In this document: positions 24,832-34,157 of the stretch, piece after piece
Numbering within the stretch: the stretch's first letter is position 1
Layout: the number at the start of each line of letters is the position of its first letter
Notes under the pieces: generated by a model
Seen by the model: only the letters and a program-made list of their open reading frames with translations
Told to the model about the DNA's origin: nothing
The model's database searches: none
Program-made: the position numbers and the translations under genes
Source of the DNA: an uncultured Eubacteriales bacterium
Lineage (GTDB): Bacteria > Bacillota > Clostridia > Oscillospirales > Oscillospiraceae
Direction: 5' to 3'
NCBI GenBank assembly: GCA_900319695.1
Contig: ONPN01000010.1
Location: 1-64,000 of the forward strand
DNA: 64,000 nucleotides

Positions 24832-25965
24832 ATGAAGCTTGCGATTCTCTGCACAATGATGAAGCGCTTCGGCATGAAGGGCTTTTATAACAGCCAGGAG
24901 ATCGGTCTTGGGCGGGCGCTGGCCGAGATGGGGCATACGGTCGTGATATACAAGGGCGTCAAGGATCGGAAACAGGCCGAGACCATCGAGATTCAGGACG
25001 GGCTGACCATCCGTTATATGTTCATGCCCTACTTCGGGGCGCACGGCTGGTTCTTCCCTTCCCTGCTGGACAAGGATCTGGACGGACTGTTCTGCTTTGC
25101 GGATCAGCAGATTTTTCTCCCGCACGTCGCGGCCTGGTGCAAACGGCACGGGATCGTCTTTGTCCCCTATGTGGGTACCACCTACAGCCTGTATGTCAAC
25201 ACCCTGCGCGGCAGGGTCATGGATACGGCCTTTGCCTGCACGACGCTGCAATTGTATAAAAGGATCCCCATTCTCGCCAAGACAGAGGCCGCCAAAAAGG
25301 AGCTGGAAGCCCTCGGCGTAGACGGAAGCCTCATCTCCCTCGCGCCGGTCGGGTTGGACACGGGCGTTTTGAAAAAGGACTTTCTCGAAGCCGACCGCGC
25401 CGCGCTTCGCCGGGAGCTGGGCTTTGAGGAAGACGATGTGATTCTCTGCAACGTCGCGCGCCTTGAGGAAGACAAGCGCCCGTTCGATCTCCTGAAGGTC
25501 TTCATGAACACCAGAGGCAGGAAGAAATTCCGCCTCCTGATGGTGGGCAAGGGTGCGCTGCGCCAGGCGGTGGATCAAAAGATCGCCGAATACGAGATCG
25601 GGGACAAGGTGAAAATCCTTGACCGGGTCCCGTATACGGACATGTGGAAAATCTACACGGTTTCGGATTACTACCTGAACATGAGCGAGGTGGAAATTTT
25701 CGGCATGGCCATCATGGAGGCCATGTATTACCGCTGCTCTGTGGCGGCGCGGCGGGCAATCGGCCCTTCGCTCACGCTCAAGGGGATGCGTGGCCACAAG
25801 CTCTGCGACAGCGACGCGGAGATCGAGGACTGGATCACCGGTCCTTATCCCCCGGAGGAGGAGCTTGCAGAGAGCGCGGAAAAGATCGTCACGGATTTTT
25901 CTTGGAGACCTTGCGCGAAAGCCTTTATTCAGCAGATCGAAGCGCAGCGGGCGCGTCGGGGGTGA
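24832..25965 (+). CDS. GT4-type glycosyltransferase
   Basis: ATG 24832 starts a 377-residue protein 16 bases after the previous stop, behind GAGGGG. GT-B features: a Gly-rich acceptor N-terminus, then NVARLEEDKRPFDLLKVF, RLLMVGKGALRQ and SEVEIFGMAIMEAM. In the last of these the Glu residues fit the E-x7-E motif of retaining GT4 enzymes. It is cytosolic or membrane-associated and should transfer a sugar from a nucleotide donor to the EPS repeat unit. Confidence 0.8.
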   Translation: MKLAILCTMMKRFGMKGFYNSQEIGLGRALAEMGHTVVIYKGVKDRKQAETIEIQDGLTIRYMFMPYFGAHGWFFPSLLDKDLDGLFCFADQQIFLPHVAAWCKRHGIVFVPYVGTTYSLYVNTLRGRVMDTAFACTTLQLYKRIPILAKTEAAKKELEALGVDGSLISLAPVGLDTGVLKKDFLEADRAALRRELGFEEDDVILCNVARLEEDKRPFDLLKVFMNTRGRKKFRLLMVGKGALRQAVDQKIAEYEIGDKVKILDRVPYTDMWKIYTVSDYYLNMSEVEIFGMAIMEAMYYRCSVAARRAIGPSLTLKGMRGHKLCDSDAEIEDWITGPYPPEEELAESAEKIVTDFSWRPCAKAFIQQIEAQRARRG

Positions 25966-25972
25966 AATTGAC

Positions 25973-27809
25973 ATGTGCGGAATCTGCGGATTTTACGATC
26001 CGGATAACAAACTGCCGGAGAAGGCGGCGCTGCTTCAAAAAATGAACGCGGCGCAGAAGCACCGCGGCCCCGATGACGAGGGCGTCTATCTGGATGGGCC
26101 GGTCGGCCTCGGACATGTGCGGCTGTCGATCCTGGATCTCTCCAGCGCGGGACACCAGCCCATGCACTACGGGGATCGCTATACCGTCGTATTCAACGGT
26201 GAGATCTATAATTTTATCGAGTTGCGGGAGGAACTTGCCAAGGCTGGCTATATCTTCCGCACCAACTGCGACACCGAGGTTCTGCTCGCGGCCTACGATC
26301 ACTGGGGCGAGGCCTGCCAGACCCGCTTCAACGGCTTCTGGGCCTTTGCCGTTTATGATAAGCAGACCGGGGATCTCTTCCTCTCCCGCGACCGCTACGG
26401 GGTCAAGCCCCTGTATTATTCGGAGCTGCCCGGCTATCTGCTCTTTGCCTCCGAGATCAAAACACTGCTGACGGACAGGCGTGTGAAGCGTATCGCCAAT
26501 GACGCGGCGATCTTTGACTATCTGGTCAACGGCTTCGTCGACTGCACGGAGGAGACCTTTTTCGACGGTGTTTATCGTCTGGAGGCCGGCTGCTGCATGC
26601 GCCTGAACCCGGAAGGGGAAAAACAGATCCGCCGCTATTACGAGCTCCCCTACCGCGAGAGCCTGGTGGAGCCGGTGGGCTGCACGATGATCCGGGAATT
26701 CCGGCGGCTCTTTGAGCAGTCCATCGCGCTCCGTCTGCGGGCGGACGTGCCGGTGGGAAGCTGTCTGTCCGGCGGGCTGGATTCCTCCGCCATTGTATGC
26801 GAGAGCAATCGGCAGCTTCGCGCCATGGGCGGAGGAGACGGTCAGCAGACCTTCTCCTCCTGCTATGCAGGCGATCCGAACGACGAACGGAAGTTCATGG
26901 ACTCCGTTATCGGGAAGACCGGCGTAAACGCGCATTTTACCTATCCCACAGGCGACACGCTGTACGAAGATCTGGAGCATCTGATCTACACGCAGGACGA
27001 GCCCTTTGTCTCCACCAGCATGTACGCCGGTTACTGCGTGATGCGCCTGGCCCACGAAAACGGGGCCAAGGTGCTGCTGGACGGGCAGGGCGCGGACGAA
27101 ATCCTCTGCGGCTACCGCAAGGCGCGCGTTTATTACATCAAGCGCGCGCCTGCTCGGGGCGAAGCGCTTCGGCCGGGCGTCAAGGGAGCTGCTCGCCTAT
27201 CTGCCGTACATGCGCAAGGGAAAGAACGTCTCCCTGCTCGCCGATCTGAATATGATCCGCCAGTTTCTGGGCAAGACCAGCAGTACGGATATCCGCCACC
27301 GCTATCTGGAGGACAGCTTCGCCAAAAGGACGCTGCGAGACAGCTATCGGGAGAACGACCGCTTCCTGCTCAACGACTTTGACCGCATCGTGCTTCCGGC
27401 GCTGCTTCGCTATGTGGACCGCAATTCCATGGCCTTCTCCATTGAAGACCGGCTGCCCTTCCTGGACTTCCGTCTGGTGGAATACGCGATGAATCTGCCT
27501 CTCAACGCGAAAATCGCGGACGGCTACTCCAAGGCCATCATGCGAAAGGCTTTGGATATGCCGGAGATCATCCGAAAGCGCCGCGACAAGATCGGCTTCT
27601 ACACCCCGGAGAAAGCCTGGATGGATGCTCACCTTGACGAGTACCGCGCCGTCTTCGAGAATCCGGATTTCCGAGCCGGATGCTATATCAATTCCGCGAA
27701 GATCTTAAACGACTGGGACAGCCTGACCCGCGGCATGGACGATATCGGTCTGTTCCGCTATATCTGTCTGGAAAAGTGGATGCATGTTTTTGACGTGCAA
27801 TCAGCCTGA
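25973..27809 (+). pseudogene. asnB: Glutamine-dependent asparagine synthase-type amidotransferase, frameshifted
   Basis: The gene starts with MCGICGF (Cys2 of the glutaminase domain) at 25973. It continues through HRGPDDEG, FNGEIYNF, the synthetase PP-loop CLSGGLDSSAIV and LLDGQGADEILCGY. Near 27143-27152 the frame is lost; the first frame runs on to a stop at 27382. The remaining protein continues one frame over (KRFGRASRELLAYLPYM, then SIEDRLPFLDFRLVEYAM) to 27809. Removing one base from the GC run at 27143-27150 joins the two halves into a normal AsnB of about 612 residues. So it carries a single-base insertion, either real or an error. If real, synthesis stops after the PP-loop. Confidence 0.8.
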
Positions 27810-27825
27810 GGGAGGTCGGAAAGCA

Positions 27826-29031
27826 ATGGAAAAAGAGAGAAAAATCCTGATCATCGTGGAAAACCTGCCCGTACCCTTCGATACCCGCGTCTGGCAGGAG
27901 GCTGTCACCCTGGCGTCGAACGGCTACACCGTCTCCGTGATCTGTCCGGTCGGCAAGGGCTATACGGCGGAGGAGGAGACGCTGGACGGCGTACATATCT
28001 TCCGTCACACGCTGCCGCCCGAAGGCAACGGCGCCATCGGTTATTTCCGCGAGTACGGTTCGGCCTTGCGTGAGGAGCTGCGGCTGGCGAAAAAGGTCTA
28101 CCGGGAGATCGGCTTTGACGTGATCCACGGCTGCAATCCGCCGGACGATATCTATATGGTCGCCTCCCGCTTTAAAAAGTACGGCGTAAAATACGTCTTT
28201 GACCACCACGATATCTGCCCCGAGCTTTTCGAGGCAAAATTCGGCAGCACGAAGGGTCTTCTCTACAAGAGCCAGGTATGGCTGGAGCGGCAGACCTACA
28301 AGCACTGCACCTTCGCCTTTGTGACCAATGAGAGCTACCGGAAGATCGCCATCGAGCGCGACCGTATGCCGCCCGAAAGGGTGATCGTTCTGCGCAGCGG
28401 GCCGAAGCTGGAGCGTCTCAAGCAGCTCCCGCCGGACCCCTCCATCCGCCGCGGCTATCCTTATATGGCGGGCTACCTGGGCGTGATCGGCCAGCAGGAA
28501 GGCGTCGAATACATCCTGCAGGCAGCGCAGTACATCAAGGAGCGGGAGAATAACGTCTTCTGGGGCATTGTCGGCGGCGGTCCGCACCTCGAGGCCATGA
28601 AAAAGCAGGCCCATGCCATGGGCCTGGACGACTGTGTGGAATTCACCGGGCGCGTGCCGGACGATCAGATGCTGCGCTATCTGAATACGGCGGATGTCTG
28701 CGTCAACAGCGACACCTACAACGCCATGAACGACAAGAGCACCATGAATAAGGTGCTGGAATACATGGCGCTGGGCAAGCCCATCGTGCAGTTCGACCTG
28801 ACCGAGGGGCGCTACTCCGCACAGGAGGCCTCGCTGTACGCGAAGCGAAACGACGCCGCGGACATGGCGGAAAAAATCCGTCAGCTTCTGGCTGATCCGG
28901 AGCTTCGTGAGCGCATGGGCCGCTTCGGACACGAGCGCATTGTCAACGAGCTGAGCTGGGACAACACCAGCAAGGCCCTGCTTGAAGGTTACGAAAAGTT
29001 CTTCACCGGGCAGTTTGATACTCTTTCCTGA
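27826..29031 (+). CDS. GT4-type glycosyltransferase
   Basis: ATG 27826 follows GGGAGG near 27811. The 401-residue GT-B protein begins ILIIVENLPVPFDTRVWQE, the common start of EPS GT4 enzymes (phosphate-binding Arg after FDTR). It continues with FDHHDICPELF and then GYLGVIGQQEGVEYILQA. The usual C-terminal Glu block reads NDKSTMNKVLEYMALGKP. It is predicted to add a sugar to the growing repeat unit. It is the last gene of the + strand unit and is followed by two repeat elements and a terminator. Confidence 0.85.
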   Translation: MEKERKILIIVENLPVPFDTRVWQEAVTLASNGYTVSVICPVGKGYTAEEETLDGVHIFRHTLPPEGNGAIGYFREYGSALREELRLAKKVYREIGFDVIHGCNPPDDIYMVASRFKKYGVKYVFDHHDICPELFEAKFGSTKGLLYKSQVWLERQTYKHCTFAFVTNESYRKIAIERDRMPPERVIVLRSGPKLERLKQLPPDPSIRRGYPYMAGYLGVIGQQEGVEYILQAAQYIKERENNVFWGIVGGGPHLEAMKKQAHAMGLDDCVEFTGRVPDDQMLRYLNTADVCVNSDTYNAMNDKSTMNKVLEYMALGKPIVQFDLTEGRYSAQEASLYAKRNDAADMAEKIRQLLADPELRERMGRFGHERIVNELSWDNTSKALLEGYEKFFTGQFDTLS

Positions 29032-29099
29032 TCAAATTCTTTCATCAGGAAAGCCGCTGTTCCTGCGGCGTTCTCAGCGTGAAACGCCGAACACTCTTC

Positions 29100-29179
29100 T
29101 CATACAAGAATCTCTGCGCGCCTTATGGCTCTATGAAAACGTTTAAGGAATTAAAAGTTTTCATGAGGTTCCGGTATGA
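29100..29179. repeat. 80-bp palindromic element, copy 1
   Basis: It begins TCATACAAGAATCTC and ends GAGGTTCCGGTATGA. The ends are imperfect inverted repeats. Inside is a hairpin of the TGAAAAC...GTTTTCA type. The same 80-bp element occurs in reverse orientation at 47822-47901, with the same length, ends and inner hairpin. It is non-coding and lies after the end of the + strand glycosyltransferase unit. Confidence 0.8.
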
Positions 29180-29192
29180 CTGATAAAAAGCA

Positions 29193-29272
29193 TGTCATCC
29201 TGAGCGTAAGCAAAGGATCTTTCCGCCGGTATACGACGGGGCAAAAGATTCTTTGCTTCGCACAGAATGACA
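29193..29272. repeat. TGTCATCCTGAGC-type inverted-repeat element, copy 1
   Basis: It starts TGTCATCCTGAGCG and ends GCACAGAATGACA; the ends are imperfect inverted repeats. A related copy lies at 62271-62343. Elements with TGTCATTCTGAGC ends are widespread in gut bacterial intergenic regions. No coding or regulatory role is visible. Confidence 0.75.
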
Positions 29273-29287
29273 CAATAGTTTGAAGAT

Positions 29288-29321
29288 AACATCCTGGACT
29301 GTATGTCTCAGGATGTTTTTT
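29288..29321 (+). terminator. Terminator of the glycosyltransferase unit
   Basis: The stem AACATCCTG (29288-29296) with CAGGATGTT (29309-29317) is followed by a T run to 29321. Its 3' half overlaps the last codons of the convergent minus-strand asnB gene. Confidence 0.75.
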
Positions 29322-31215
29322 GCAATCCCGGCTCCTGCTGGCTGCGGTACCACTGTTCGGCCATCAGGATGTTGAAGGTGAGCTGGTGCTTTTTCCGATT
29401 CTTCCGGAAGTACTCCCAGACGGAGAGTACGGTTTTCTCATCCAGCCATCCGTCGCGGGCGAGGTGGCTGTGCTCCAGGAGTTCTCTTGCATAATCGAAG
29501 GTGCTCCCCTCCAGCAGCCATTTCCGGATCGGAACATAGAAGCCCTGCTTCGGTCTGTCCAGCAGGCTCTTCGGTACGTACTGATACAGAAGATCCCGCA
29601 GGATGCGCTTGCTGACGCCGTTATGATATTTAAAATCCTGCGGCAGCGTCCAGGCAAATTCCAGGAAGTCCCGATCCAGCATGGGGATGCGGCTTTCCAG
29701 CGAGTGGGCCATGCTGGCGCGGTCCAGCTTGTAGAGGATATCGTCGGTAAAATAATACTCCATATCCGCAAGCTGCATGGCGGCATAGGGGTTTTTGAGC
29801 TTTACGCCGACAGCAGAGAGCGGCGTGATATGCCCTCCGGGGACGAGCTGCTGCGTCTCAATATCCCGGCGGTACTGGATCATCTCTCGGATCTGGTTGA
29901 CATTGTCTGCTCTGAGGCAGGCGTCAGTCTTGTAGAAGAAGGGCTTTTTCGTAAGCCCCAATCCCTCCAGCATCGCCCCGGCAGGGCGGCGCAGAACACC
30001 GGGTACGACGCTGATCTTGTTCCACAGCTCCGGCGTCTCCCAATAGCGCTCATATCCGCAGAAAAGCTCATCCCCCGCGTCGCCGCTCAGGGAGACCGTG
30101 ACCTTTGTGCGGGCAAGCTTGCTCACAAAAAAGGTAGAGATCAGAGAGGAGTCGCTCAGCGGTTCGGAGAAATAATAGGGCAGCTCGGGAATGAGCTCCT
30201 TCATCTCCCGCTCGGTGAGGATGAGCTCCGTATGCTCGGTGCCGAGGTGACGGGAGATCTCTTTAGCTGCCTCGGACTCGTTGATCTGCGAATCGTCGTA
30301 GCCGATGGTAAAAGTCTTGACCGGTCTGTCCGACAGCTTCTGCATCAGGGACACCACCAGGGGGCTGTCAATACCGCCGGAAAGGAACGCGCCGACCGGC
30401 ACGTCCGCTACCATCTGCTCCCGGATGGAGGCGGTCAGCAGGGCTTCCAGCTCCTCCCTCGCCTCCTCATAGCTGCCGGCAAAGGGGTGTGTCTCACCGT
30501 AAACCGCAGTCTCGACCAGCGACCAGTACGCCTGGATCTTCGGACTGTTGAAGGGCTCCCTCAGGGTGAGAATGCAGCCCGCCGGGAGTTTATAGACCCC
30601 TTTGTAAATCGACTTGGGCGCGGGGACGTATTTATAAGTCAGGAACGCCGCCAGCGCGTCCCGGTCGATCTCCCGCAGGAAGCCGGGGATACACAGAAAG
30701 AGGGCGAGGTCGGAGGCGAAGGTGAAGAAGGGCTTCCCCGTTCCGTCGTCCACCATGCCGTAATACAGGGGCTTCTCTCCGGCCCGGTCTCTTGCCAGCC
30801 GCAGCACCTTCTCTTTCCTGTCGTAAACGGCGAGGGCGAACATGCCCTTGGAGAGCTTCAGCGTCTCCTCCAGCCCGTAAGCCTCGATGGCCTCCAGCAG
30901 GATCTCCGTGTCCGAATGACCGCGGAAGGCCGTGACGCGCCCTTCGGAGAGGAGCTTGTCGCGCAGAACGGCGGCATTGTAGATTTCCCCGTTGTAGCTC
31001 ATGACGAATCGGCCGGAGGCGGAGAGCATAGGCTGCGCGCCCGATTCGGACAGATCCAGAATCGAAAGGCGGCGGTGCCCCAGCGTCCAGCCGGAGTGCT
31101 CGTCCAGCCAGAAGCCCTCGGCGTCAGGCCCGCGGTGGCGCATGCGGTCCGTCATGGCGCGGATCAGCTCCATACGGTCGGCGCGGCTGTTATAAAATCC
31201 AGCGATACCACACAT
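29308..31215 (-). CDS. asnB: Asparagine synthase (glutamine-hydrolysing)-type amidotransferase
   Basis: The 635-residue protein has GGGAGGG 6 bases before its ATG. The N-terminal glutaminase domain is intact: MCGIAGFYN (Cys2), HRGPDAEGF, YNGEIYN. The synthetase domain has FLSGGIDSPLVV, SGDAGDELFCGYERY and SLESRIPMLDRDFLEFA. It uses glutamine and ATP to amidate a carboxyl group. In EPS clusters AsnB paralogues can amidate uronic acids (WbpS-like). Lying 28 bases behind the GDP-mannose dehydrogenase gene in the same unit, it could amidate mannuronate. Plain asparagine synthesis is the alternative. Confidence 0.85.
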   Translation of the reverse strand: MCGIAGFYNSRADRMELIRAMTDRMRHRGPDAEGFWLDEHSGWTLGHRRLSILDLSESGAQPMLSASGRFVMSYNGEIYNAAVLRDKLLSEGRVTAFRGHSDTEILLEAIEAYGLEETLKLSKGMFALAVYDRKEKVLRLARDRAGEKPLYYGMVDDGTGKPFFTFASDLALFLCIPGFLREIDRDALAAFLTYKYVPAPKSIYKGVYKLPAGCILTLREPFNSPKIQAYWSLVETAVYGETHPFAGSYEEAREELEALLTASIREQMVADVPVGAFLSGGIDSPLVVSLMQKLSDRPVKTFTIGYDDSQINESEAAKEISRHLGTEHTELILTEREMKELIPELPYYFSEPLSDSSLISTFFVSKLARTKVTVSLSGDAGDELFCGYERYWETPELWNKISVVPGVLRRPAGAMLEGLGLTKKPFFYKTDACLRADNVNQIREMIQYRRDIETQQLVPGGHITPLSAVGVKLKNPYAAMQLADMEYYFTDDILYKLDRASMAHSLESRIPMLDRDFLEFAWTLPQDFKYHNGVSKRILRDLLYQYVPKSLLDRPKQGFYVPIRKWLLEGSTFDYARELLEHSHLARDGWLDEKTVLSVWEYFRKNRKKHQLTFNILMAEQWYRSQQEPGLQKTS

Positions 31216-31243
31216 TGTGTTGCCCTCCCGTTATGGCAGGTTT

Positions 31244-32617
31244 TCAATATTCCGTCGTCAGCATCCTGCGTTCAAGGGGCTTGTACTGGGCGGGATTGTC
31301 GTTGACGTTGGCCCAGCTGATGCCCTCATAGTTGCCGTCGTAATCAAGTGACTTGAACTGCCGTACCAGATCGACGATGCACTTGTTGGGGTAACGCTCG
31401 GGCAGGTCGGCAAACTCGGCCTCCTTGTTTGTCACCACCAGCACGTCGCAATTGGAACAGACCGTGTCCAGATCGTCTGTGATAATCTGGTGCAGGTGCG
31501 GAAGCTTTGCCCGGATGAAATCGGCGTTGGTGCCCGTGAGCTGGGACAGACGCACGTTGCGGTCATAGATCATCAGGTCGTAGCCCTTGCCGTGGAGCGT
31601 CTGCACCACATCGACAATCGGGCTGTTGCGCAGATCATCCGTGCCGGCCTTGAAGCTCAGGCCGAGGATGCCGATTCTGCGCTGGCCCTTGCTCTCGATG
31701 ATCTCGACAGCCAGCTTCTTCTGGATCTCGTTGGATGCGTCAATGCTGTTGATGACGGGCACATCCACATACAGGTCATGCGCCAGGGTGCGCAGCGCCT
31801 TGGAATCCTTCGGCAGACAGGAGCCGCCGTAGGCAAAACCGGGCTTAAAGTAATACGGGGAGATATTCAGCTGCTTATCCTTGCAAAAAATCTCCATGAC
31901 CTTGTGGCTGTCGATATCCAGCGCCTTGCAGATATTGCCGACCTCATTGCCGAAGACGATCTTGAGGGCGTGGTAGGTGTTGTTCACATACTTCATGATT
32001 TCGGCCACGCGGATATCGGTGCAGACGAATTCCGCCGGGATATCCTTGTAGATCTCGCGGAAAACGGCCTCAGCCCGCTCACTGTCGGTGCCGACCAGCG
32101 TCAGGGGCGGATTCATATAGTCGTGGACAGAGGTACCCTCGCGCAGAAACTCGGGATTGGAGACGACGGTGAAGTCCTTGCCGCGCTCCTTGCCGGAGGC
32201 CTCCGCAATGATCTCGCCCACCTTCTGGTTGGTGCCGGGCAGAACCGTACTGCGGATGGCGACGATGTGAAAGCTGTCCTTCTCCCGAATACCCTCGCCG
32301 ATCTGCCGGGCAACACGGAAAATATAGCTCAGATTCAGGTGGCCATCCTTCCCGCTCGGCGTGCCGACACAGATGAAGGAGACGTCGCTGTTCTTCACCG
32401 CGCAGATATAATCCGTCGTCGCCGTGAGCATGCCGCTGTCATGGGCCTCTTTGACGAGCTCGTCAATCTCTGCCTCGATAATGGTGGGCATTCCTGCGTT
32501 GATGAGATCGACCTTGCCCTGGGTATGGTTGACGCCGATTACCCGATGGCCGAGCTTTGCAAGGCAGGCGGCGCCGACGCAGCCGACATAGCCCAAACCG
32601 AAAATGCTGATATTCAT
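31244..32617 (-). CDS. algD: GDP-mannose 6-dehydrogenase (AlgD-type)
   Basis: The 457-residue protein has an N-terminal Rossmann motif FGLGYVGCVGAACLA and the catalytic Cys267 in FAYGGSCLPKD. It also has FKAGTDDLRNSP in the C-terminal nucleotide-sugar domain. Several stretches (NEVGNICKALDI, NISPYYFKPG, YDRNVRLSQL) are closer to AlgD than to UDP-glucose dehydrogenases. It should oxidise GDP-mannose to GDP-mannuronate with two NAD. ManC, ManA and a phosphohexomutase lie divergently next to it, which supports a GDP-mannose route. A UDP-sugar substrate cannot be fully excluded. Confidence 0.8.
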   Translation of the reverse strand: MNISIFGLGYVGCVGAACLAKLGHRVIGVNHTQGKVDLINAGMPTIIEAEIDELVKEAHDSGMLTATTDYICAVKNSDVSFICVGTPSGKDGHLNLSYIFRVARQIGEGIREKDSFHIVAIRSTVLPGTNQKVGEIIAEASGKERGKDFTVVSNPEFLREGTSVHDYMNPPLTLVGTDSERAEAVFREIYKDIPAEFVCTDIRVAEIMKYVNNTYHALKIVFGNEVGNICKALDIDSHKVMEIFCKDKQLNISPYYFKPGFAYGGSCLPKDSKALRTLAHDLYVDVPVINSIDASNEIQKKLAVEIIESKGQRRIGILGLSFKAGTDDLRNSPIVDVVQTLHGKGYDLMIYDRNVRLSQLTGTNADFIRAKLPHLHQIITDDLDTVCSNCDVLVVTNKEAEFADLPERYPNKCIVDLVRQFKSLDYDGNYEGISWANVNDNPAQYKPLERRMLTTEY

Positions 32618-32679
32618 CGTTCTTCTCCTTTTTATTCTCTATTTCAGAAATCGGTAATCCAGATAAAACGCTTTTTCTC

Positions 32680-32708
32680 ATCATATCACAGTTTCTGCCG
32701 CATAGCAA
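32680..32708 (-). promoter_or_regulatory. Promoter of algD-asnB
   Basis: On the minus strand TTGCTA (32703-32708) and TATGAT (32680-32685) are 17 bases apart, about 65 bases before the algD start at 32617. Confidence 0.65.
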
Positions 32709-32758
32709 TTCCAAGCGAAAGATTCTCACATAATACCGCATAAATATCTATCCTGTTA

Positions 32759-32787
32759 TTTACTTTCGCATGTTTCTGGTGTAAACT
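32759..32787 (+). promoter_or_regulatory. Promoter of manC-manA-phosphohexomutase
   Basis: TTTACT (32759-32764) and TAAACT (32782-32787) are separated by 17 bases. This is about 40 bases upstream of the manC start, and divergent from the algD promoter. Confidence 0.5.
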
Positions 32788-32825
32788 GATAAAAAATGCA
32801 GCAGCTTATCGAGAAAGGAAATGTC

Positions 32826-34157
32826 ATGAACATTGTTCTGTTGTCAGGCGGCTCCGGCAAACGCCTCTGGCCGCTGTCCAATGAGGTCAGATCAAAGCAG
32901 TTTATTAAAATATTCAAAAAAAAGGGCGCCGCTCCGGAAGACGGCGTCAGCTATGAATCCATGGTGCAGCGCGTCTACCGGCAGATCCGGAGCGTCGACC
33001 CCGAGGCCGACGTGACGGTTGCGACGTCCAAATCCCAGGTTTCCGCCATTTACAACCAGCTCGGCACGGACGTGGGCATCTCGGTCGAGCCGTGCCGCCG
33101 GGACACCTTCCCCGCCATCGCCCTCGCCACCGCTTATCTCCATGAGATCAAGGAGCTTTCCGCGGATGACGCCGTCGTGGTCTGCCCGGTCGATCCCTAT
33201 GTGGACGCCGATTACTTCCACTGCGTGCGGGATCTCTATGAGGCCGCCCGGCGCGGCGACAGCAATCTTGTTCTGATGGGGATAGAGCCGACATTTCCGT
33301 CGACGAAGTACGGGTATATCAAGCCCTTCAAGCATCCCGACGGTTCCACCGGCTACACCTTCACGGAAAAGCCCGCCAGGGAGAAGGCGCGCGAGTATAT
33401 CGCGGCGGGCGCGTATTGGAACGGCGGCGTCTTCGCCTATCGTCTCTCCTACGTGCTGCGCAAATCCAGAGAGCTTCTGGGGACAGACAGCTATCAGGTC
33501 CTTCTGCAGAATTACGCCGGGCTCCAGAAAATCTCCTTTGACTATGCCGTTGTGGAGAAGGAACCCGGCATTGAGGTCCTGCCCTATCACGGGACCTGGA
33601 AGGATCTCGGCACCTGGAGCACCTTTACCGAGGCGATGGAAGAGCCTGTGATCGGCCGCGGCATCCTCGGCGAGGGCTGTGAGCGCGTCCATATCGTCAA
33701 CGAGCTGAACCTGCCGATTCTCGTCATGGGGCTGAAGGACGCCGTTGTCGCGGCAAGCCACGACGGAATCCTGATCTCGGGGATGGACGAGTCCGCCCGG
33801 ATCAAGCCCTACGTAGAAGCCATCAACCAGCAGATCATGTTTGCCGAGAAGAGCTGGGGCAGCTATCAGGTAATGGATGCGGACAAGGGCTCCATGGTCG
33901 TGCTGGTCACGATCAATCCCGGACACCATATGAGCTATCACAGTCATGCGCGGCGCGATGAGATCTGGACCATCCTGCGCGGTTCCGGCTCTACGATCGT
34001 GGACGGGATGGAGCAGCCGATCAAGCCAGGCGACGTCGTGACGATGGCCGCCGGCTGCCGCCATACCGCCGTTGCGGGAAAAAACGGTCTTCAGCTTATC
34101 GAGGTTCAGCTCGGCGACGAAATCGACTCCGCAGACAAACAGAAGTACGAGCTATGA
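32826..34157 (+). CDS. manC: Mannose-1-phosphate guanylyltransferase (ManC-type, with C-terminal cupin)
   Basis: ATG 32826 follows AAAGGAA. The 443-residue protein has the nucleotidyltransferase signature LLSGGSGKRLWPLS and SKQF, then VVCPVDPYV, FTEKPAREKA and NGGVFAYR. The C-terminal cupin region (about 325-440) contains HHMSYHSHARRDEIW. It would form GDP-mannose from mannose-1-phosphate and GTP. Because manA follows, the cupin part need not be an active isomerase. ATGA overlap couples it to manA. Confidence 0.9.
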   Translation: MNIVLLSGGSGKRLWPLSNEVRSKQFIKIFKKKGAAPEDGVSYESMVQRVYRQIRSVDPEADVTVATSKSQVSAIYNQLGTDVGISVEPCRRDTFPAIALATAYLHEIKELSADDAVVVCPVDPYVDADYFHCVRDLYEAARRGDSNLVLMGIEPTFPSTKYGYIKPFKHPDGSTGYTFTEKPAREKAREYIAAGAYWNGGVFAYRLSYVLRKSRELLGTDSYQVLLQNYAGLQKISFDYAVVEKEPGIEVLPYHGTWKDLGTWSTFTEAMEEPVIGRGILGEGCERVHIVNELNLPILVMGLKDAVVAASHDGILISGMDESARIKPYVEAINQQIMFAEKSWGSYQVMDADKGSMVVLVTINPGHHMSYHSHARRDEIWTILRGSGSTIVDGMEQPIKPGDVVTMAAGCRHTAVAGKNGLQLIEVQLGDEIDSADKQKYEL

